This document shows, one piece after another, positions 43,598 through 53,690 of a stretch of DNA of 64,000 nt. The notes under the pieces were generated by a model. The model made no database searches. It worked only from the letters and a program-made list of their open reading frames with translations, and was not told where the DNA came from. Each line of letters opens with the position of its first letter. Within the stretch, counting starts at the first letter, position 1. Made by a program: the position numbers and the translations under genes. Origin of the DNA: an uncultured bacterium (GTDB taxonomy: Bacteria; Bacteroidota; Bacteroidia; Bacteroidales; Bacteroidaceae); contig CAJMNM010000006.1 of assembly GCA_905214795.1 (NCBI GenBank), positions 50,503 through 114,502 of the forward strand, written 5' to 3'.

Positions 43598-44818
43598 TTA
43601 ATTTAACCCATCCGGTTCAAGCTGTTCTTCATTATCAGCACGTTTCTTGGCTGAACGACTTACGCTTAGGATTATACCGATATATACACAATTTATCATT
43701 GTGGATGTTCCTCCCTTACTGATTAACGGAAGCGGCTGACCGGTAACCGGAAATACTCCGACAGCCACAGCCATATTGATAACAGCCTGAATGACCAACA
43801 TCAGCGCCAACCCCATAACCAGAAAAGCCGGGAAGTTTCGTTCACATCGCCCAGCAATACGTGCTGCCCGGAAAAGCAATACGATATAAAGAAACATAAC
43901 AAACGCACCGCCTAAAAGTCCCAGTTCCTCTATCACGATGGCATAAATAAAATCTGAGAATGATTGCGGCAGGAAATCACGGGCTACAGAATTTCCCGGT
44001 CCCTTACCTACAACATTACAAGTCGCTATCGCGATTTTGGCATGCGTCACCTGAGGATTCTTGGAAATATCATATTTGGCGGGATCGGCCGGAAGATCTT
44101 CTCCCGAGTTGACACGCCCGGCCCATGTCTCTACACGGTGAAGCAACGGCAACTTGCTAACCTCCTTCAGAGTGCTTTCCGGTGTAAACCGAAGAAATGA
44201 GTAAAACGATGATGCGGCTATTAAAATAATACCTATCAGTGTTCCCAACTGTTTCCAGGGTATTCCACCTATAAACATCATTAAAAGTATGACCAGAAAA
44301 GTCATGGCTGCTGTTGAAAAGTTCTCAGGCGCAATCAAAAGACATATCACACCTGATATTGCAAGAATAAAGTCGAAAGCGCGTTTCTGCGCGCCAGACT
44401 CATCACGCATACTGGACAGAATCATAGCGGTTGTCGTCACCAACACGCCCTTTGCCAGCTCTGACGGCTGGAAACTGATACCGGCTATCTCATACCAGCG
44501 ACTCGCATTGTTTACCTTTTCTGCAAACATTGTTATTATCAACAGAATAGCAGAGATAGGGAGACCGAATATCGGGATAAGCTTAAAATAACGGCAATGA
44601 ATCTTATGTATCAATACCGTAGCCACTACTCCTACCATCAGATAGGAAGTATGCTGTACAATCGGTTTCCAGTACTCACCTGACTTATAACTCATGTTAC
44701 TGGACGCACTGTACACCTCGATGATTGAAATGATGCACAAAAAGAACAGCACCATCCATATCACCTTATCACCTTCAAAAAGGCTCCACTTTCTGAATAT
44801 TTTCGTTGATAATACCAT
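43598..44818 (-). CDS. ftsW: Lipid II polymerase FtsW
   Basis: 406 residues with about ten transmembrane helices, SEDS family. Motifs SFQPSELAKG (~126-135), APENFSTAAM and the C-terminal GQPLPLISKGGTSTMINC (~362-379) are conserved. FtsW polymerises glycan strands at the septum together with the PBP encoded upstream in the same operon. Confidence 0.96.
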   Translation of the reverse strand: MVLSTKIFRKWSLFEGDKVIWMVLFFLCIISIIEVYSASSNMSYKSGEYWKPIVQHTSYLMVGVVATVLIHKIHCRYFKLIPIFGLPISAILLIITMFAEKVNNASRWYEIAGISFQPSELAKGVLVTTTAMILSSMRDESGAQKRAFDFILAISGVICLLIAPENFSTAAMTFLVILLMMFIGGIPWKQLGTLIGIILIAASSFYSFLRFTPESTLKEVSKLPLLHRVETWAGRVNSGEDLPADPAKYDISKNPQVTHAKIAIATCNVVGKGPGNSVARDFLPQSFSDFIYAIVIEELGLLGGAFVMFLYIVLLFRAARIAGRCERNFPAFLVMGLALMLVIQAVINMAVAVGVFPVTGQPLPLISKGGTSTMINCVYIGIILSVSRSAKKRADNEEQLEPDGLN

Positions 44819-44826
44819 AATTGTCT

Positions 44827-46161
44827 TTATAAAGCTCTAACCAGTGACTTGAACTGTTCGCCACGGTCTTCCATATTCTTAAACAAATCGAAACTTGCGC
44901 AACACGGACTTAACAATACGGTATCGCCGGGCTGTGCCATTTTGTAACAAGCCTCAACACAATCCTTCATGCTATGTGTATCTACTACCGGTAGCCCTAA
45001 ACGATCGAAGAACTGGTGCAATTTTGTGTTGTCTGCTCCCAGATAAACCAGGCCACGGCATTTCTTCTTTACAAGTTCCTCTATCGCACGGTAATCATTT
45101 CCTTTATCCTTTCCGCCCAAGATAAGCACTGTCGGCGTTGTCATACTCTCCAACGCATACCAGCAGGCATCCACATTGGTAGCCTTCGAGTCGTTTATAT
45201 ACTGCACTCCTCTTACACGTGCCACCTTCTCAAGACGATGCTCCACACCTTCAAAATCACTCAGACTTTCTCTGATAACCTCGTTCTTGATGCCGGCCAG
45301 ATCGGCTGTAATACCTGCGGCCAGAGAGTTATACATATTGTGCTTTCCTGTCAATGCCAGAGACTCCTGCTCCATATTGAACGGAGTGGGATACTCCAAG
45401 ACATACTGCCCGTCGGCAATATAACCTATCATACCTTCTTTCTTCAGAATAGAGAAAGGACACTTGCGTGCCTTAATGCCATATTTTTCCAGTTCTTTCT
45501 GAATAACAGGGTCATCGTTCCAGTACACAAACGCGTCGTCTTCCTCCTGATTCTGTATAATACGCATCTTGGCATCAATATAGTTTTGCATATTATTGTC
45601 ATAGCGGTCAAGATGATCCGGCGTAATATTCAGCAGTACGGCAATATTGGCTCTGAACTGATACATATTGTCCAGCTGGAAGCTGCTCAATTCAATAACA
45701 TAATAGTCAAAATTCTCTTCCGCTACCTGAAGCGCCAGACTCCGGCCGATATTACCTGCCAGTCCCACATTATAACCGGCCTTCTTGAAGATATGATAAA
45801 TCAAAGAGGTTGTGGTGGTCTTACCGTTGCTGCCGGTAATGCATATCATCTTTGCATGCGTATACCGCCCTGCGAACTCAATCTCCGAGATGATAGGAAT
45901 ACCTTTTTCTTTTATCTTCAGCACCATCGGTGCGTTCTCGGGTATACCGGGACTTTTAATTATCTCGTCAGCATTTAAAATCAGTTCCTCGGTATGATAT
46001 CCCTGTTCCCAGGTTATACCATACTGATTCAACATCTCGATATAATGAGGCTTGATTTGTCCCATGTCAGAGACAAACACATCAAATCCTTTCTTCAAGG
46101 CTAATACGGCTGCTCCGACTCCGCTCTCCGCCGCACCGAGTACAACTATTCTCTTTCCCAT
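44827..46161 (-). CDS. murD: UDP-N-acetylmuramoylalanine-D-glutamate ligase
   Basis: 444 residues, Mur ligase fold. VLGAAESGVGAAVLALKKG (6-24), P-loop ITGSNGKTTTTSLIYHI (~110-126), LNITPDHLDRYDNNM (~180) and HRLEKVARVRGVQYINDSKATN (~318). It adds D-glutamate to UDP-MurNAc-L-Ala. 8 nt ahead of ftsW. Confidence 0.97.
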   Translation of the reverse strand: MGKRIVVLGAAESGVGAAVLALKKGFDVFVSDMGQIKPHYIEMLNQYGITWEQGYHTEELILNADEIIKSPGIPENAPMVLKIKEKGIPIISEIEFAGRYTHAKMICITGSNGKTTTTSLIYHIFKKAGYNVGLAGNIGRSLALQVAEENFDYYVIELSSFQLDNMYQFRANIAVLLNITPDHLDRYDNNMQNYIDAKMRIIQNQEEDDAFVYWNDDPVIQKELEKYGIKARKCPFSILKKEGMIGYIADGQYVLEYPTPFNMEQESLALTGKHNMYNSLAAGITADLAGIKNEVIRESLSDFEGVEHRLEKVARVRGVQYINDSKATNVDACWYALESMTTPTVLILGGKDKGNDYRAIEELVKKKCRGLVYLGADNTKLHQFFDRLGLPVVDTHSMKDCVEACYKMAQPGDTVLLSPCCASFDLFKNMEDRGEQFKSLVRAL

Positions 46162-46187
46162 ACTTTTTTATCGTATTTAGAAAACTA

Positions 46188-47453
46188 CTACCTAATCTTC
46201 AATGTAATGATGGTCATTGCCACCAATATGATTGTCACAATCCAGAAACGGACCGTTATCTTTGATTCCAGCCAGCAACCCTTAGGCCAGTTAAACATCA
46301 CTTTTATATTCGGGTCAAGCTGTCCGGGGCGCACTCTGAACGCGTCGTGTATCGGCGCCCGCTTAAACATACGCAGCTTCAGGCCGCGCTTGTTACCCCA
46401 TTTGGCATAATTAACCTGAAAAATCACGCTGAGACTTTCTGCCAGGAACACAAAACACATCAGCGGAATCAGAAGTTCCTTATGAATGATAATGGCTGTC
46501 ACAGCTATGATACCGCCTATCGCCAGACTGCCGGTATCTCCCATAAATATCTGAGCGGGATAAGCGTTATACCACAGGAAACCGACCAGCGCTCCCACAA
46601 AAGCGCAACAGAATATCACCAGCTCTTCCGAACCGGGGACATACATGATGTTCAGATAACTTGCAAACTCTATATGACTGGACACATAGGCAAATATACC
46701 CAGTGCCACTCCGATAATAGCCGAGTTACCTGCCGCCATTCCATCCATACCGTCATTCAGGTTCGAGCCGTTGGAAACCGCTACGACCACAAAGGTCGTC
46801 ATCACTACAAACAGGAACCATCCTGCCGCCCGTTTATACTTTCCGCAGAAACTCATTATCTCCGCATAATCCAGATTGTTGTTCTTGACAAAGGGAATGG
46901 TCGTTATCGTAGACTTCACCTTTTCGCTCTTATGAACAACCACCTCTGCCTGGCCGCTTTTCTCCATCGTGATATTCTCACGGATCACGGCATCAGGACT
47001 CAGCCACAAGGTCAGCCCCACAAACAGTCCAAGAAGCGTTTGCCCGAACAGTTTGTAAATAGGACGCAACCCGTCCTTGCTCACCTTCATCTTGATATAA
47101 TCATCGGCAAATCCCAACGCACCCAGCCACACCGTGGTGACAAGCATCAATATCATATAGATATTACGCAAGCGACCGAACAGCAGACATGGCACCAGAA
47201 TTGAAACAATAATAATGATACCACCCATCGTAGGCACACCCACTTTCTCTACGCCATAAGGATCTATCGATTTGTCACGCTGGGCCTCACTGACATGATG
47301 ACGCTTCATCCAACGGATAAAATACTCACCGAACCATGCCGAGATGACAAGCGACAGAATCAGGGTCAGCAATGCGCGGAATGAGATGTAAGTCCACATA
47401 TGTGAACCCGGAATACCGAATTCTCCCAGATAACGGAATAAATAATATAACAT
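46188..47453 (-). CDS. mraY: Phospho-N-acetylmuramoyl-pentapeptide transferase
   Basis: 421 residues, ten transmembrane helices. MraY motifs: GVPTMGGIIII (~73-83), FADDYIKM (~115-122, catalytic Asp pair), NLNDGMDGMAAG (~231-242), FMGDTGSLAIGG (~304-315) and APIHDAFR near the end. It transfers phospho-MurNAc-pentapeptide to undecaprenyl phosphate to make lipid I. A periplasmic insert of ~30 residues (~155-190) is typical for Bacteroidetes MraY. Confidence 0.97.
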   Translation of the reverse strand: MLYYLFRYLGEFGIPGSHMWTYISFRALLTLILSLVISAWFGEYFIRWMKRHHVSEAQRDKSIDPYGVEKVGVPTMGGIIIIVSILVPCLLFGRLRNIYMILMLVTTVWLGALGFADDYIKMKVSKDGLRPIYKLFGQTLLGLFVGLTLWLSPDAVIRENITMEKSGQAEVVVHKSEKVKSTITTIPFVKNNNLDYAEIMSFCGKYKRAAGWFLFVVMTTFVVVAVSNGSNLNDGMDGMAAGNSAIIGVALGIFAYVSSHIEFASYLNIMYVPGSEELVIFCCAFVGALVGFLWYNAYPAQIFMGDTGSLAIGGIIAVTAIIIHKELLIPLMCFVFLAESLSVIFQVNYAKWGNKRGLKLRMFKRAPIHDAFRVRPGQLDPNIKVMFNWPKGCWLESKITVRFWIVTIILVAMTIITLKIR

Positions 47454-47465
47454 GTTTAGTATCTA

Positions 47466-48917
47466 TTAAGCGCCAAAAATATCCTTTACAACCTCATGGT
47501 CATCAAAATGATGTTTCACTCCCTTGATTTCCTGATAATCCTCATGTCCCTTTCCGGCCACAAGCACCACATCGCCCGGACGGGCCATCATACAGGCCGC
47601 GCGAATGGCCTCCCGACGGTCGACAATGGAAATAACCTTACGCATCTGCACCGTATCCAGACCGGCCAGCATATCATTGATAATATCCTGCGGTTCCTCA
47701 AAACGCGGATTGTCACTGGTTATCACCACATGGTCACTATACTTCACAGCCTCCTGCGCCATCAGCGGACGCTTACCCTTATCACGGTTACCACCGGCAC
47801 CGCAGACCGTAATCAGTTCGCCCTTGTCACTCAATATCTCACGCACTGTTGTCAGCACATTAACCAGCGCATCGGGCGTATGGGCATAATCCACGATTGC
47901 CGTCACGCCCTCTTTTGAGCGGATTGTTTCAAAGCGGCCGTTAACCGGATGCAGCAGACTCATCTTTATCAGAATCTCCTCAGGCTGCTTGCCCAACATA
48001 ATAGCCGCGCCATATACGGCCAGAAGGTTAGATACATTAAAGCGCCCTATGAAAGATACACTCACCTCCTTACCGTTCACGTCAAGGAACATGCCTTCGA
48101 ACGATTCTTCGATGACCTTAGCCTTAAAGTCGGCCATAGAACGCAACGAATAGGTCTTAACCGTAGCCTTGGTATTCTGAACCATCACCATTCCATTACG
48201 GTCATCGGCATTGGTTATGGCAAACGCATCCTTCGGCAGTCCGTCAAAGAAAGCCTTCTTGGCGTCTCTGTAATTCTCAAACGTCTTATGATAATCCAGA
48301 TGGTCACGGGTCAGATTCGTAAAGATACCGCCCGCAAACCTCAATCCGGCAATACGGTGCTGAGCCACGGCATGAGAGCTGACCTCCATAAAGGCATACT
48401 TGCATCCTTCGTCAGCCATCTGCCCCAGCAGTTTGTTCAACGTGATAGGGTCAGGCGTAGTATGGTCGGCCGGTATTGCCTTGTCGTCAATATAGTTACA
48501 TACGGTTGAGCACAAACCGCATTTGTACCCGAAGCTACGGAACATCTTATATAATAAGGTAGCGATTGTCGTTTTTCCGTTGGTTCCCGTCACACCCACA
48601 AGCAACAGCTTTGATGTCGGATCGCCATAAAAAACCGTCGCCAAACGACCTACCGCGCTTTCCGAGTCCTTTACAACAATAAAGGTTACGTTTTCGGGGC
48701 GTTCCTCGGGCATCACCTCACACACCACTGCCGTAGCGCCAAGTTCAATGGCCTTACCGATATAAGCGTGACCGTCGGTCTGAGTACCCTTAACCGCCAC
48801 AAAAAGATTACCGGCCTCAACCTTGCGCGAATCCATGTTCACGCCCGTAATATCCTTGTCCTGTCGTCCTACGATTTCCACCGGACGCACGGCTTTCAAC
48901 ATTTCACTTAATTCCAT
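47466..48917 (-). CDS. murE: UDP-MurNAc-tripeptide ligase
   Basis: 483 residues. P-loop [16 protein letters not shown] (~108-123), [15 protein letters not shown] (~205) and KRPLMAQEA region. The substrate-selecting motif reads DNPRFEEP (~404-411), close to the DNPR signature of meso-diaminopimelate-adding enzymes, so DAP is the likely third residue. 7 nt after the PBP gene. Confidence 0.97.
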   Translation of the reverse strand: MELSEMLKAVRPVEIVGRQDKDITGVNMDSRKVEAGNLFVAVKGTQTDGHAYIGKAIELGATAVVCEVMPEERPENVTFIVVKDSESAVGRLATVFYGDPTSKLLLVGVTGTNGKTTIATLLYKMFRSFGYKCGLCSTVCNYIDDKAIPADHTTPDPITLNKLLGQMADEGCKYAFMEVSSHAVAQHRIAGLRFAGGIFTNLTRDHLDYHKTFENYRDAKKAFFDGLPKDAFAITNADDRNGMVMVQNTKATVKTYSLRSMADFKAKVIEESFEGMFLDVNGKEVSVSFIGRFNVSNLLAVYGAAIMLGKQPEEILIKMSLLHPVNGRFETIRSKEGVTAIVDYAHTPDALVNVLTTVREILSDKGELITVCGAGGNRDKGKRPLMAQEAVKYSDHVVITSDNPRFEEPQDIINDMLAGLDTVQMRKVISIVDRREAIRAACMMARPGDVVLVAGKGHEDYQEIKGVKHHFDDHEVVKDIFGA

Positions 48918-48924
48918 AGCTCTG

Positions 48925-51093
48925 CTATTTTCTTCTTTTTAATTTAATATGTATTGTTCTCCCCTTTTCAATCTGGCTGTTAGGCGGTATACTCTGCGAA
49001 ACCACTTCGCCTACACCTTCCAGCGTAACCTTCAGCCCACGCCGCTCCAACAGATAAACCGCGTCACGCGCACCCATACCGTTCACATCCGGCACAAGAT
49101 TCTCGGGAGAGTTATCCGATACCAGTGCCACAGCGTTGCCGGTATTCGTCGCCTTGCCCCAGACGGTTTTAAGGCTGCTGTTTTCTGCCCAGTCACAGCG
49201 GAACGGCACCTGTAACTCATTCAGGATATACCGTGTCGCATTCATATTACCGTTCAACACATCCGGCACAAAGACAGACGCCGAATCTGCCGCCTCAGTC
49301 ACTTCCCTGAAAACACCCTTTGCCATCACGCTCTGGGCAATCTCGCTGAACACCGGACCACAATGACCGCCGCCCGAAGCCGGAAGACCATATTTCTGAA
49401 TAGCCACGATACAGCTGTATTTTGGTTTGTCCGACGGATAATAGCCACAGAAACTGATCAGATACTTCATGCGTCCGCCATGATATCCGCCTTTTCCCTG
49501 TGCCACCTGGGCTGTTCCTGTCTTTCCGGACACTTTGAAATGCTTGTTGCCGGCCTTCTTACCGAGTCCCTTGCTCACAACCATTTCCAGAATCTCACGG
49601 ATATCGCTCAATGTAGAAGGCGAACATATCCGTTCCTTTATCACTTCGGTAGGATATTCGCGCACAAGCTCACCGTTTCTGCGGATAGCCTTCACAAATC
49701 TCGGCTTCACCATCTTTCCGTCATTCGCGATGGCGTTATAGAATGTCAGCGTCGCGATAGGCGGAATCTGTGTCTCATATCCGATACTCATCCACGGAAG
49801 AGCCGTCTTCGACCAGTTGCTGCCGTCAGGCTTCGGACGGCGCACACGCGGCTCACCGCTTCCCACCAAAGGCAGATGCAGAGGCACACCCACACCTTCA
49901 CGATACAATCCGTCAACGAACTTCTCCGGATGGTCCTTATAGTTATCGTCTATCAACCGGCTCACACCCACGTTAGAAGAATACATCAGCACCTCAGGCA
50001 CACTGATACGTCCGTAACCGCCGTTACGCCAGTTGTGGTCCTTCATGATACGTCCATGCATCTCCCACTGTCCGTTGCCGGTATCCACATAATCGCTCTT
50101 CTTTATCTTTCCGTCTTCAAGAGCCACCATGATAGAAGCCGTCTTAAATGTAGAACCCGGCTCCATCAGGTCTGATATGGCATTGTTCTTCACCTCACGA
50201 TAAACGCCGTCACCGCATTTGGTCATATTGACAATCGCTTTCACATCTCCCGTCGCCACTTCCATCAATACCACCACGCCGACCTCGGCATCAAGGTTCT
50301 TCAACTGCCTGAGCAACGCCTTCTCCGCCACGTCCTGCATAGACACGTCTATTGTTGTCTCAATATCACAACCGTCTTCAGGCGGCACATCCACAATGCT
50401 CAGCCATTTGTTACGCACTTTCGTACGGTGCGACAAACCCTCTTTTCCTCTCAGCACCGAATCAAAAGACAATTCAAGTCCGTATCTCGCCGAATCCTTT
50501 CCCGCAAACAGTCCTCCCAGCGTTCTTGTCGCCAAAGACCCGTACGGTTTCTTACGCTGATTAAACTCTTCGGCATAGAAACCGCCCTTAAACGGACTCT
50601 CTCTGAACAACGGCAACAGCTTGCACTCCTTATACTGGATATACGAGATTCGCTTTCCATAAATCAGCCAATGGCGGCTTTTCAGTTTCTTACCCTTTTT
50701 CAGACGCGCCTTAAAGTACTCGGCCGACTTATCCGGGAATATGCGGTGCAATCCTTCAGCAATACGGTCCATACTGTCTCTGAGCAGCGTGTCACGCCAC
50801 AGCTGAAGTTCCTTGGCCACCTTCGGGTCCTTGTCATAAGCCACAAAATCCATGTAAATCTTATACTCCGGCAGTGAACTGGCCATAATCTGTCCGTCAG
50901 CCGAAAGAATATTTCCACGTTTTGCAGGTATAGGCACATTCTCCTTCACCAGTTTCTGGCTCACCTCGTTCCAATATTCGCTTTTGAAAAGCATCAGATA
51001 GGCCGCGTTGCCAAGTATATACAGTCCGCCCACCGTGATCAGCACGATAATGACGAAATATCTCGGCATGATTTTCTTTTGATCAAAATTCAT
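48925..51093 (-). CDS. ftsI: Septal penicillin-binding protein with PASTA domain (FtsI/PBP3-type)
   Basis: 722 residues: one transmembrane helix (~12-34), dimerisation/pedestal domain (~50-240) and transpeptidase domain with all three active-site motifs, S314-TFK317, S372-S-N374 and K524-TG. A PASTA domain closes the protein (~664-718, [20 protein letters not shown]); a weaker PASTA-like stretch precedes it (~608-655). It cross-links septal peptidoglycan. PASTA on the septal PBP is shared with Gram-positive and Bacteroidetes homologues. 2 nt after the FtsL-like gene. Confidence 0.95.
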   Translation of the reverse strand: MNFDQKKIMPRYFVIIVLITVGGLYILGNAAYLMLFKSEYWNEVSQKLVKENVPIPAKRGNILSADGQIMASSLPEYKIYMDFVAYDKDPKVAKELQLWRDTLLRDSMDRIAEGLHRIFPDKSAEYFKARLKKGKKLKSRHWLIYGKRISYIQYKECKLLPLFRESPFKGGFYAEEFNQRKKPYGSLATRTLGGLFAGKDSARYGLELSFDSVLRGKEGLSHRTKVRNKWLSIVDVPPEDGCDIETTIDVSMQDVAEKALLRQLKNLDAEVGVVVLMEVATGDVKAIVNMTKCGDGVYREVKNNAISDLMEPGSTFKTASIMVALEDGKIKKSDYVDTGNGQWEMHGRIMKDHNWRNGGYGRISVPEVLMYSSNVGVSRLIDDNYKDHPEKFVDGLYREGVGVPLHLPLVGSGEPRVRRPKPDGSNWSKTALPWMSIGYETQIPPIATLTFYNAIANDGKMVKPRFVKAIRRNGELVREYPTEVIKERICSPSTLSDIREILEMVVSKGLGKKAGNKHFKVSGKTGTAQVAQGKGGYHGGRMKYLISFCGYYPSDKPKYSCIVAIQKYGLPASGGGHCGPVFSEIAQSVMAKGVFREVTEAADSASVFVPDVLNGNMNATRYILNELQVPFRCDWAENSSLKTVWGKATNTGNAVALVSDNSPENLVPDVNGMGARDAVYLLERRGLKVTLEGVGEVVSQSIPPNSQIEKGRTIHIKLKRRK

Positions 51094-51095
51094 AG

Positions 51096-51623
51096 CTATT
51101 CCTCTTCTGTTTGTTTGATAAGAAAGGGCGGCTCCTTAGGCAATGCCAGAATGCTGTCCGGAGTATGTTTCAAAAACTCTTCCACCTGACTCTGTCTGGT
51201 CTTTACAGTCAGTTCGCTCGAGCGCGTCAGCGCGCGGTAACGTATTTCCGTCAGGTCTGTCTTCAATTTCTCTATCTCTATCACTTCCTGTTCTGCGGAG
51301 TAACGGTTGGTAATATAAACAATCGCCAGCACCACACACAACACGATTACACCCATCTGTCTTCTCAGCCATCCGTTCATAAAGATATCACCACCGAGAA
51401 TCTCGCGTAGCGTGATGTTTCCGTGCGTCTCAACGCCTTCGGTCTGAGTAAACTTTTTGAGTGTTTCCAGTCCGGAGGTATTTTCCGGCTGCTGCTCTTC
51501 CTGCCCGGGCTGCCCGTCTTCGCCCTCCTGTTCCGGAACCGGTTCCTCCGGAAGTTCCGTCTGCGGCTCCTCCTGCGACATATCCGACTCTTTTCTATGT
51601 CTTAGAAAAAATCTCGTTTTCAT
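51096..51623 (-). CDS. ftsL: FtsL-like cell division protein
   Basis: 175 residues from ATG 51621-51623 (MKTRFFLRHRKESDMSQEEP), preceded by a purine-rich GAAAGGAAGCAAGG. The open frame reaches a TTG at 51713 overlapping rsmH, but that start is unlikely. Layout: long acidic Pro/Glu-rich cytoplasmic arm (~15-75), a transmembrane helix (MGVIVLCVVLAIVYITNRYS), and a short periplasmic coiled coil (EQEVIEIEKLKTDLTEIRYR). Position between rsmH and the PBP is that of ftsL. The long acidic arm is much larger than in proteobacterial FtsL and is a Bacteroidetes feature. Confidence 0.85.
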   Translation of the reverse strand: MKTRFFLRHRKESDMSQEEPQTELPEEPVPEQEGEDGQPGQEEQQPENTSGLETLKKFTQTEGVETHGNITLREILGGDIFMNGWLRRQMGVIVLCVVLAIVYITNRYSAEQEVIEIEKLKTDLTEIRYRALTRSSELTVKTRQSQVEEFLKHTPDSILALPKEPPFLIKQTEEE

Positions 51624-51709
51624 ACCTTGCTTCCTTTCGCTATTCGTTATATGCGACACCAGTTTTGTACGTTTCCGAAAATAAGTTAGTCCCCTTACGG
51701 CAAAAGCGC

Positions 51710-52618
51710 TCAACGCTTTTCTGCTATACGCAGCTTGGCGCTGCGGCTTCTCGGGTTGGCGCTGACCTCGTCCGCGCCGGCCACAATCACCTTATTGTTC
51801 ACCGCTTTAAACGGCCCCACCACATTGCCATAGAAATCCTGCTGAATCTTGCCTTCCAGATTACCGGCCTTAATCAGATTCTTCACCAGACGGTCCTCCA
51901 GCGAGTGATAAGTCAGCACCGCCAGACGCCCGCCCGGACGAATCAGCTCCGCCGCGGCTGTCAGCATCTCGCGCAAGGCGTCCATCTCCTGGTTTACTTC
52001 TATTCTCAGCGCCTGAAACACCTTGGCCATCTCTTTCTTCTCTCTGTCACGAACAAACAGCGGACGGGTAATTTCCTGCAAGTCGGCTGTCGTCTCTATC
52101 GGGCGTTCCTGCCTCGCCTTCACCAGCAGTGCGGCCAGCTTACGGGCCTGTTTCAATTCACCGTAAAGATAAAACACATCGGCCAGCTTTTCCTCGTCAT
52201 AGCCGTTTACCACATCCGCCGCCGTCATCTGCGCCTGCCTGTTCATACGCATGTCCAGACGACCGTCATAACGGAATGAGAAACCGCGCTCTTCCTCGTC
52301 AAAATGATGACTCGACACGCCAAGATCAGCCAACAGCCCGTCTATCTGCTCCACGCCGTAATACCGCATCCAGTTTTTCAGATAACGGAAGTTACTGCGC
52401 ACAAACGTAAAACGGCTGTCCTGCCAGACATTACGCATGGCGTCGGCATCCTGGTCAAAACTATACAGATGACCTCCGGCCGACAAGTGAGACATAATCT
52501 CCCGGCTATGGCCTCCGCCGCCGAACGTCACATCCACATATACGCCATCCGGCCTGATATTCAAGCCCTCAACAGTTTCCTTCAACAAGACCGGTACATG
52601 ATATGTCTTACCCTCCAT
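51710..52618 (-). CDS. rsmH: 16S rRNA (cytosine-1402-N4)-methyltransferase
   Basis: 302 residues from ATG 52616-52618 (MEGKTYHVPVLLKETVEGLN). The frame extends to an ATG at 52681, but the promoter -7 element lies at 52652-52659, between the two, so only the inner start can be on that transcript. SAM-binding motif VTFGGGGHSREIMSHL (~31-46) and the family motif YHSLEDRLVKN (~235) are present. It methylates C1402 in the ribosomal P site. First gene of the dcw operon here; the usual mraZ is not found upstream. Confidence 0.95.
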   Translation of the reverse strand: MEGKTYHVPVLLKETVEGLNIRPDGVYVDVTFGGGGHSREIMSHLSAGGHLYSFDQDADAMRNVWQDSRFTFVRSNFRYLKNWMRYYGVEQIDGLLADLGVSSHHFDEEERGFSFRYDGRLDMRMNRQAQMTAADVVNGYDEEKLADVFYLYGELKQARKLAALLVKARQERPIETTADLQEITRPLFVRDREKKEMAKVFQALRIEVNQEMDALREMLTAAAELIRPGGRLAVLTYHSLEDRLVKNLIKAGNLEGKIQQDFYGNVVGPFKAVNNKVIVAGADEVSANPRSRSAKLRIAEKR

Positions 52619-52651
52619 GAAATTCTTTGTCGCTAAAATATTTTCAGGATT

Positions 52652-52659
52652 CAAAGATA
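52652..52659 (-). promoter_or_regulatory. -7 element of the dcw operon promoter
   Basis: Minus strand TATCTTTG, 33 nt before the rsmH ATG at 52618. No good -33 box. It is the only promoter-like site at the head of the cluster. Confidence 0.6.
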
Positions 52660-52765
52660 CGAAATTCCACTCACTCCCCACCTTATAATATGGAATTTTT
52701 TTTTCAACACCCTGTTGATAACTATTTTTCCGACTACGGATGTCGGTTTTTCCATTTTCTTTGTG

Positions 52766-52773
52766 TATTTTTG
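52766..52773 (+). promoter_or_regulatory. -7 element for the peptidyl-prolyl isomerase gene
   Basis: TATTTTTG, 18 nt before the ATG at 52792; it supports that start over the frame's earlier ATG at 52627. Confidence 0.6.
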
Positions 52774-52791
52774 CCGCCTGAAACTACTGCC

Positions 52792-53547
52792 ATGAAACGA
52801 ATTTTTCTATTCATATTCCTGACGGCCGTCATGGCCTCTTACGCCGCCGGCCGGGAAAGACGTTCTGTCGTAAAACTGGAAACCACAATGGGCGTCATCA
52901 GAATCGCGCTCAGCGATGACACGCCGGGCCACAGAGACAATTTTCTGAAACTGACCAAAGCCGGATTCTACGACGGAACCCTGTTCCACCGTGTCATAAA
53001 AGATTTCATGATTCAGGGAGGCGACCCGCTTTCCAAACCCGGCGCGGCCGACAGCATTTCCACTTCGGGCAACGGCTCCGCCGTACAAAAAAAACCTGAG
53101 CTTGGCGAAGGCGGACCGGGCTACTGTCTTGCTCCCGAGTTCGACCTGCCCTACCTGTACCACAAGCGGGGCGCTGTGGCCATGGCGCGCGAAGGCGACG
53201 ACGTCAACCCCGACCGTCTGAGCAACGGTTCACAGTTCTACATCGTATACGGAAAAACTTATACATTAGACGAGCTGAACAGACTGCCCGTCGACTTTAC
53301 GCTCGACATGTCCTTAGACTACCGTACCGTAGGCGGCGCGCCTCATCTTGACGGCGCATACACCGTTTTCGGCGAGGTCATCGAAGGCATGGACATCGTT
53401 GAAAAGATACAGCAGCAACCCACCGACGCTCAGGACCGTCCGCTTTCCGACGTCAGAATCATCAAGGCTACCGTAGAGCAGATGTCAAAGAAAGCGACCG
53501 AATCCGGACGGAAAGACAGAAAAAGGACTTCCCGCGGCCTTTATTGA
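52792..53547 (+). CDS. Secreted cyclophilin-type peptidyl-prolyl isomerase
   Basis: 251 residues from ATG 52792 (MKRIFLFIFLTAVMASYAAG, a signal peptide). The cyclophilin core has FHRVIKDFMIQGGDP (~63-77) with the catalytic Arg, and NGSQFYIVYGKTYTLDELNR (~145-164). A Bacteroidetes-type insert lies between (PELGEGGPGYCLAPEFDLPY). It speeds folding of exported proteins by proline isomerisation. The frame upstream overlaps rsmH on the other strand and is ignored because the promoter lies inside it. C-terminus is basic (GRKDRKRTSRG). Confidence 0.9.
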   Translation: MKRIFLFIFLTAVMASYAAGRERRSVVKLETTMGVIRIALSDDTPGHRDNFLKLTKAGFYDGTLFHRVIKDFMIQGGDPLSKPGAADSISTSGNGSAVQKKPELGEGGPGYCLAPEFDLPYLYHKRGAVAMAREGDDVNPDRLSNGSQFYIVYGKTYTLDELNRLPVDFTLDMSLDYRTVGGAPHLDGAYTVFGEVIEGMDIVEKIQQQPTDAQDRPLSDVRIIKATVEQMSKKATESGRKDRKRTSRGLY

Positions 53548-53660
53548 TTTTTCCACTAAAAGGTTCCAAACTGCAACCGGACAGGTCGTTTTTTAAGCTA
53601 AAAACTAGTATATTACCGAATTATATACCTTTTTTTCGTTTCACGAAACCATTTTTTTTG

Positions 53661-53668
53661 TAATTTTG
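53661..53668 (+). promoter_or_regulatory. -7 element for the PCMD-barrel-calycin gene group
   Basis: TAATTTTG 22 nt before the ATG at 53691; TTTC at 53639-53642 sits 18 nt upstream as a near -33 box. Confidence 0.55.
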
Positions 53669-53690
53669 CCGAGCAAATTAAAAAAGGTCT

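Noticed and set aside
45016..45978. 320-residue plus-strand ORF antisense to murD
   Set aside because: Shadow of a conserved gene with intact catalytic motifs on the minus strand.
51624..51713. TTG start of the FtsL-like frame overlapping rsmH
   Set aside because: The ATG at 51623 has a purine-rich leader and gives a normal product; the extra 30 residues look like untranslated sequence.
52627..52791. Longer N-terminus of the peptidyl-prolyl isomerase
   Set aside because: It would run through the promoter and the rsmH 5' end and would bury a clear signal peptide.
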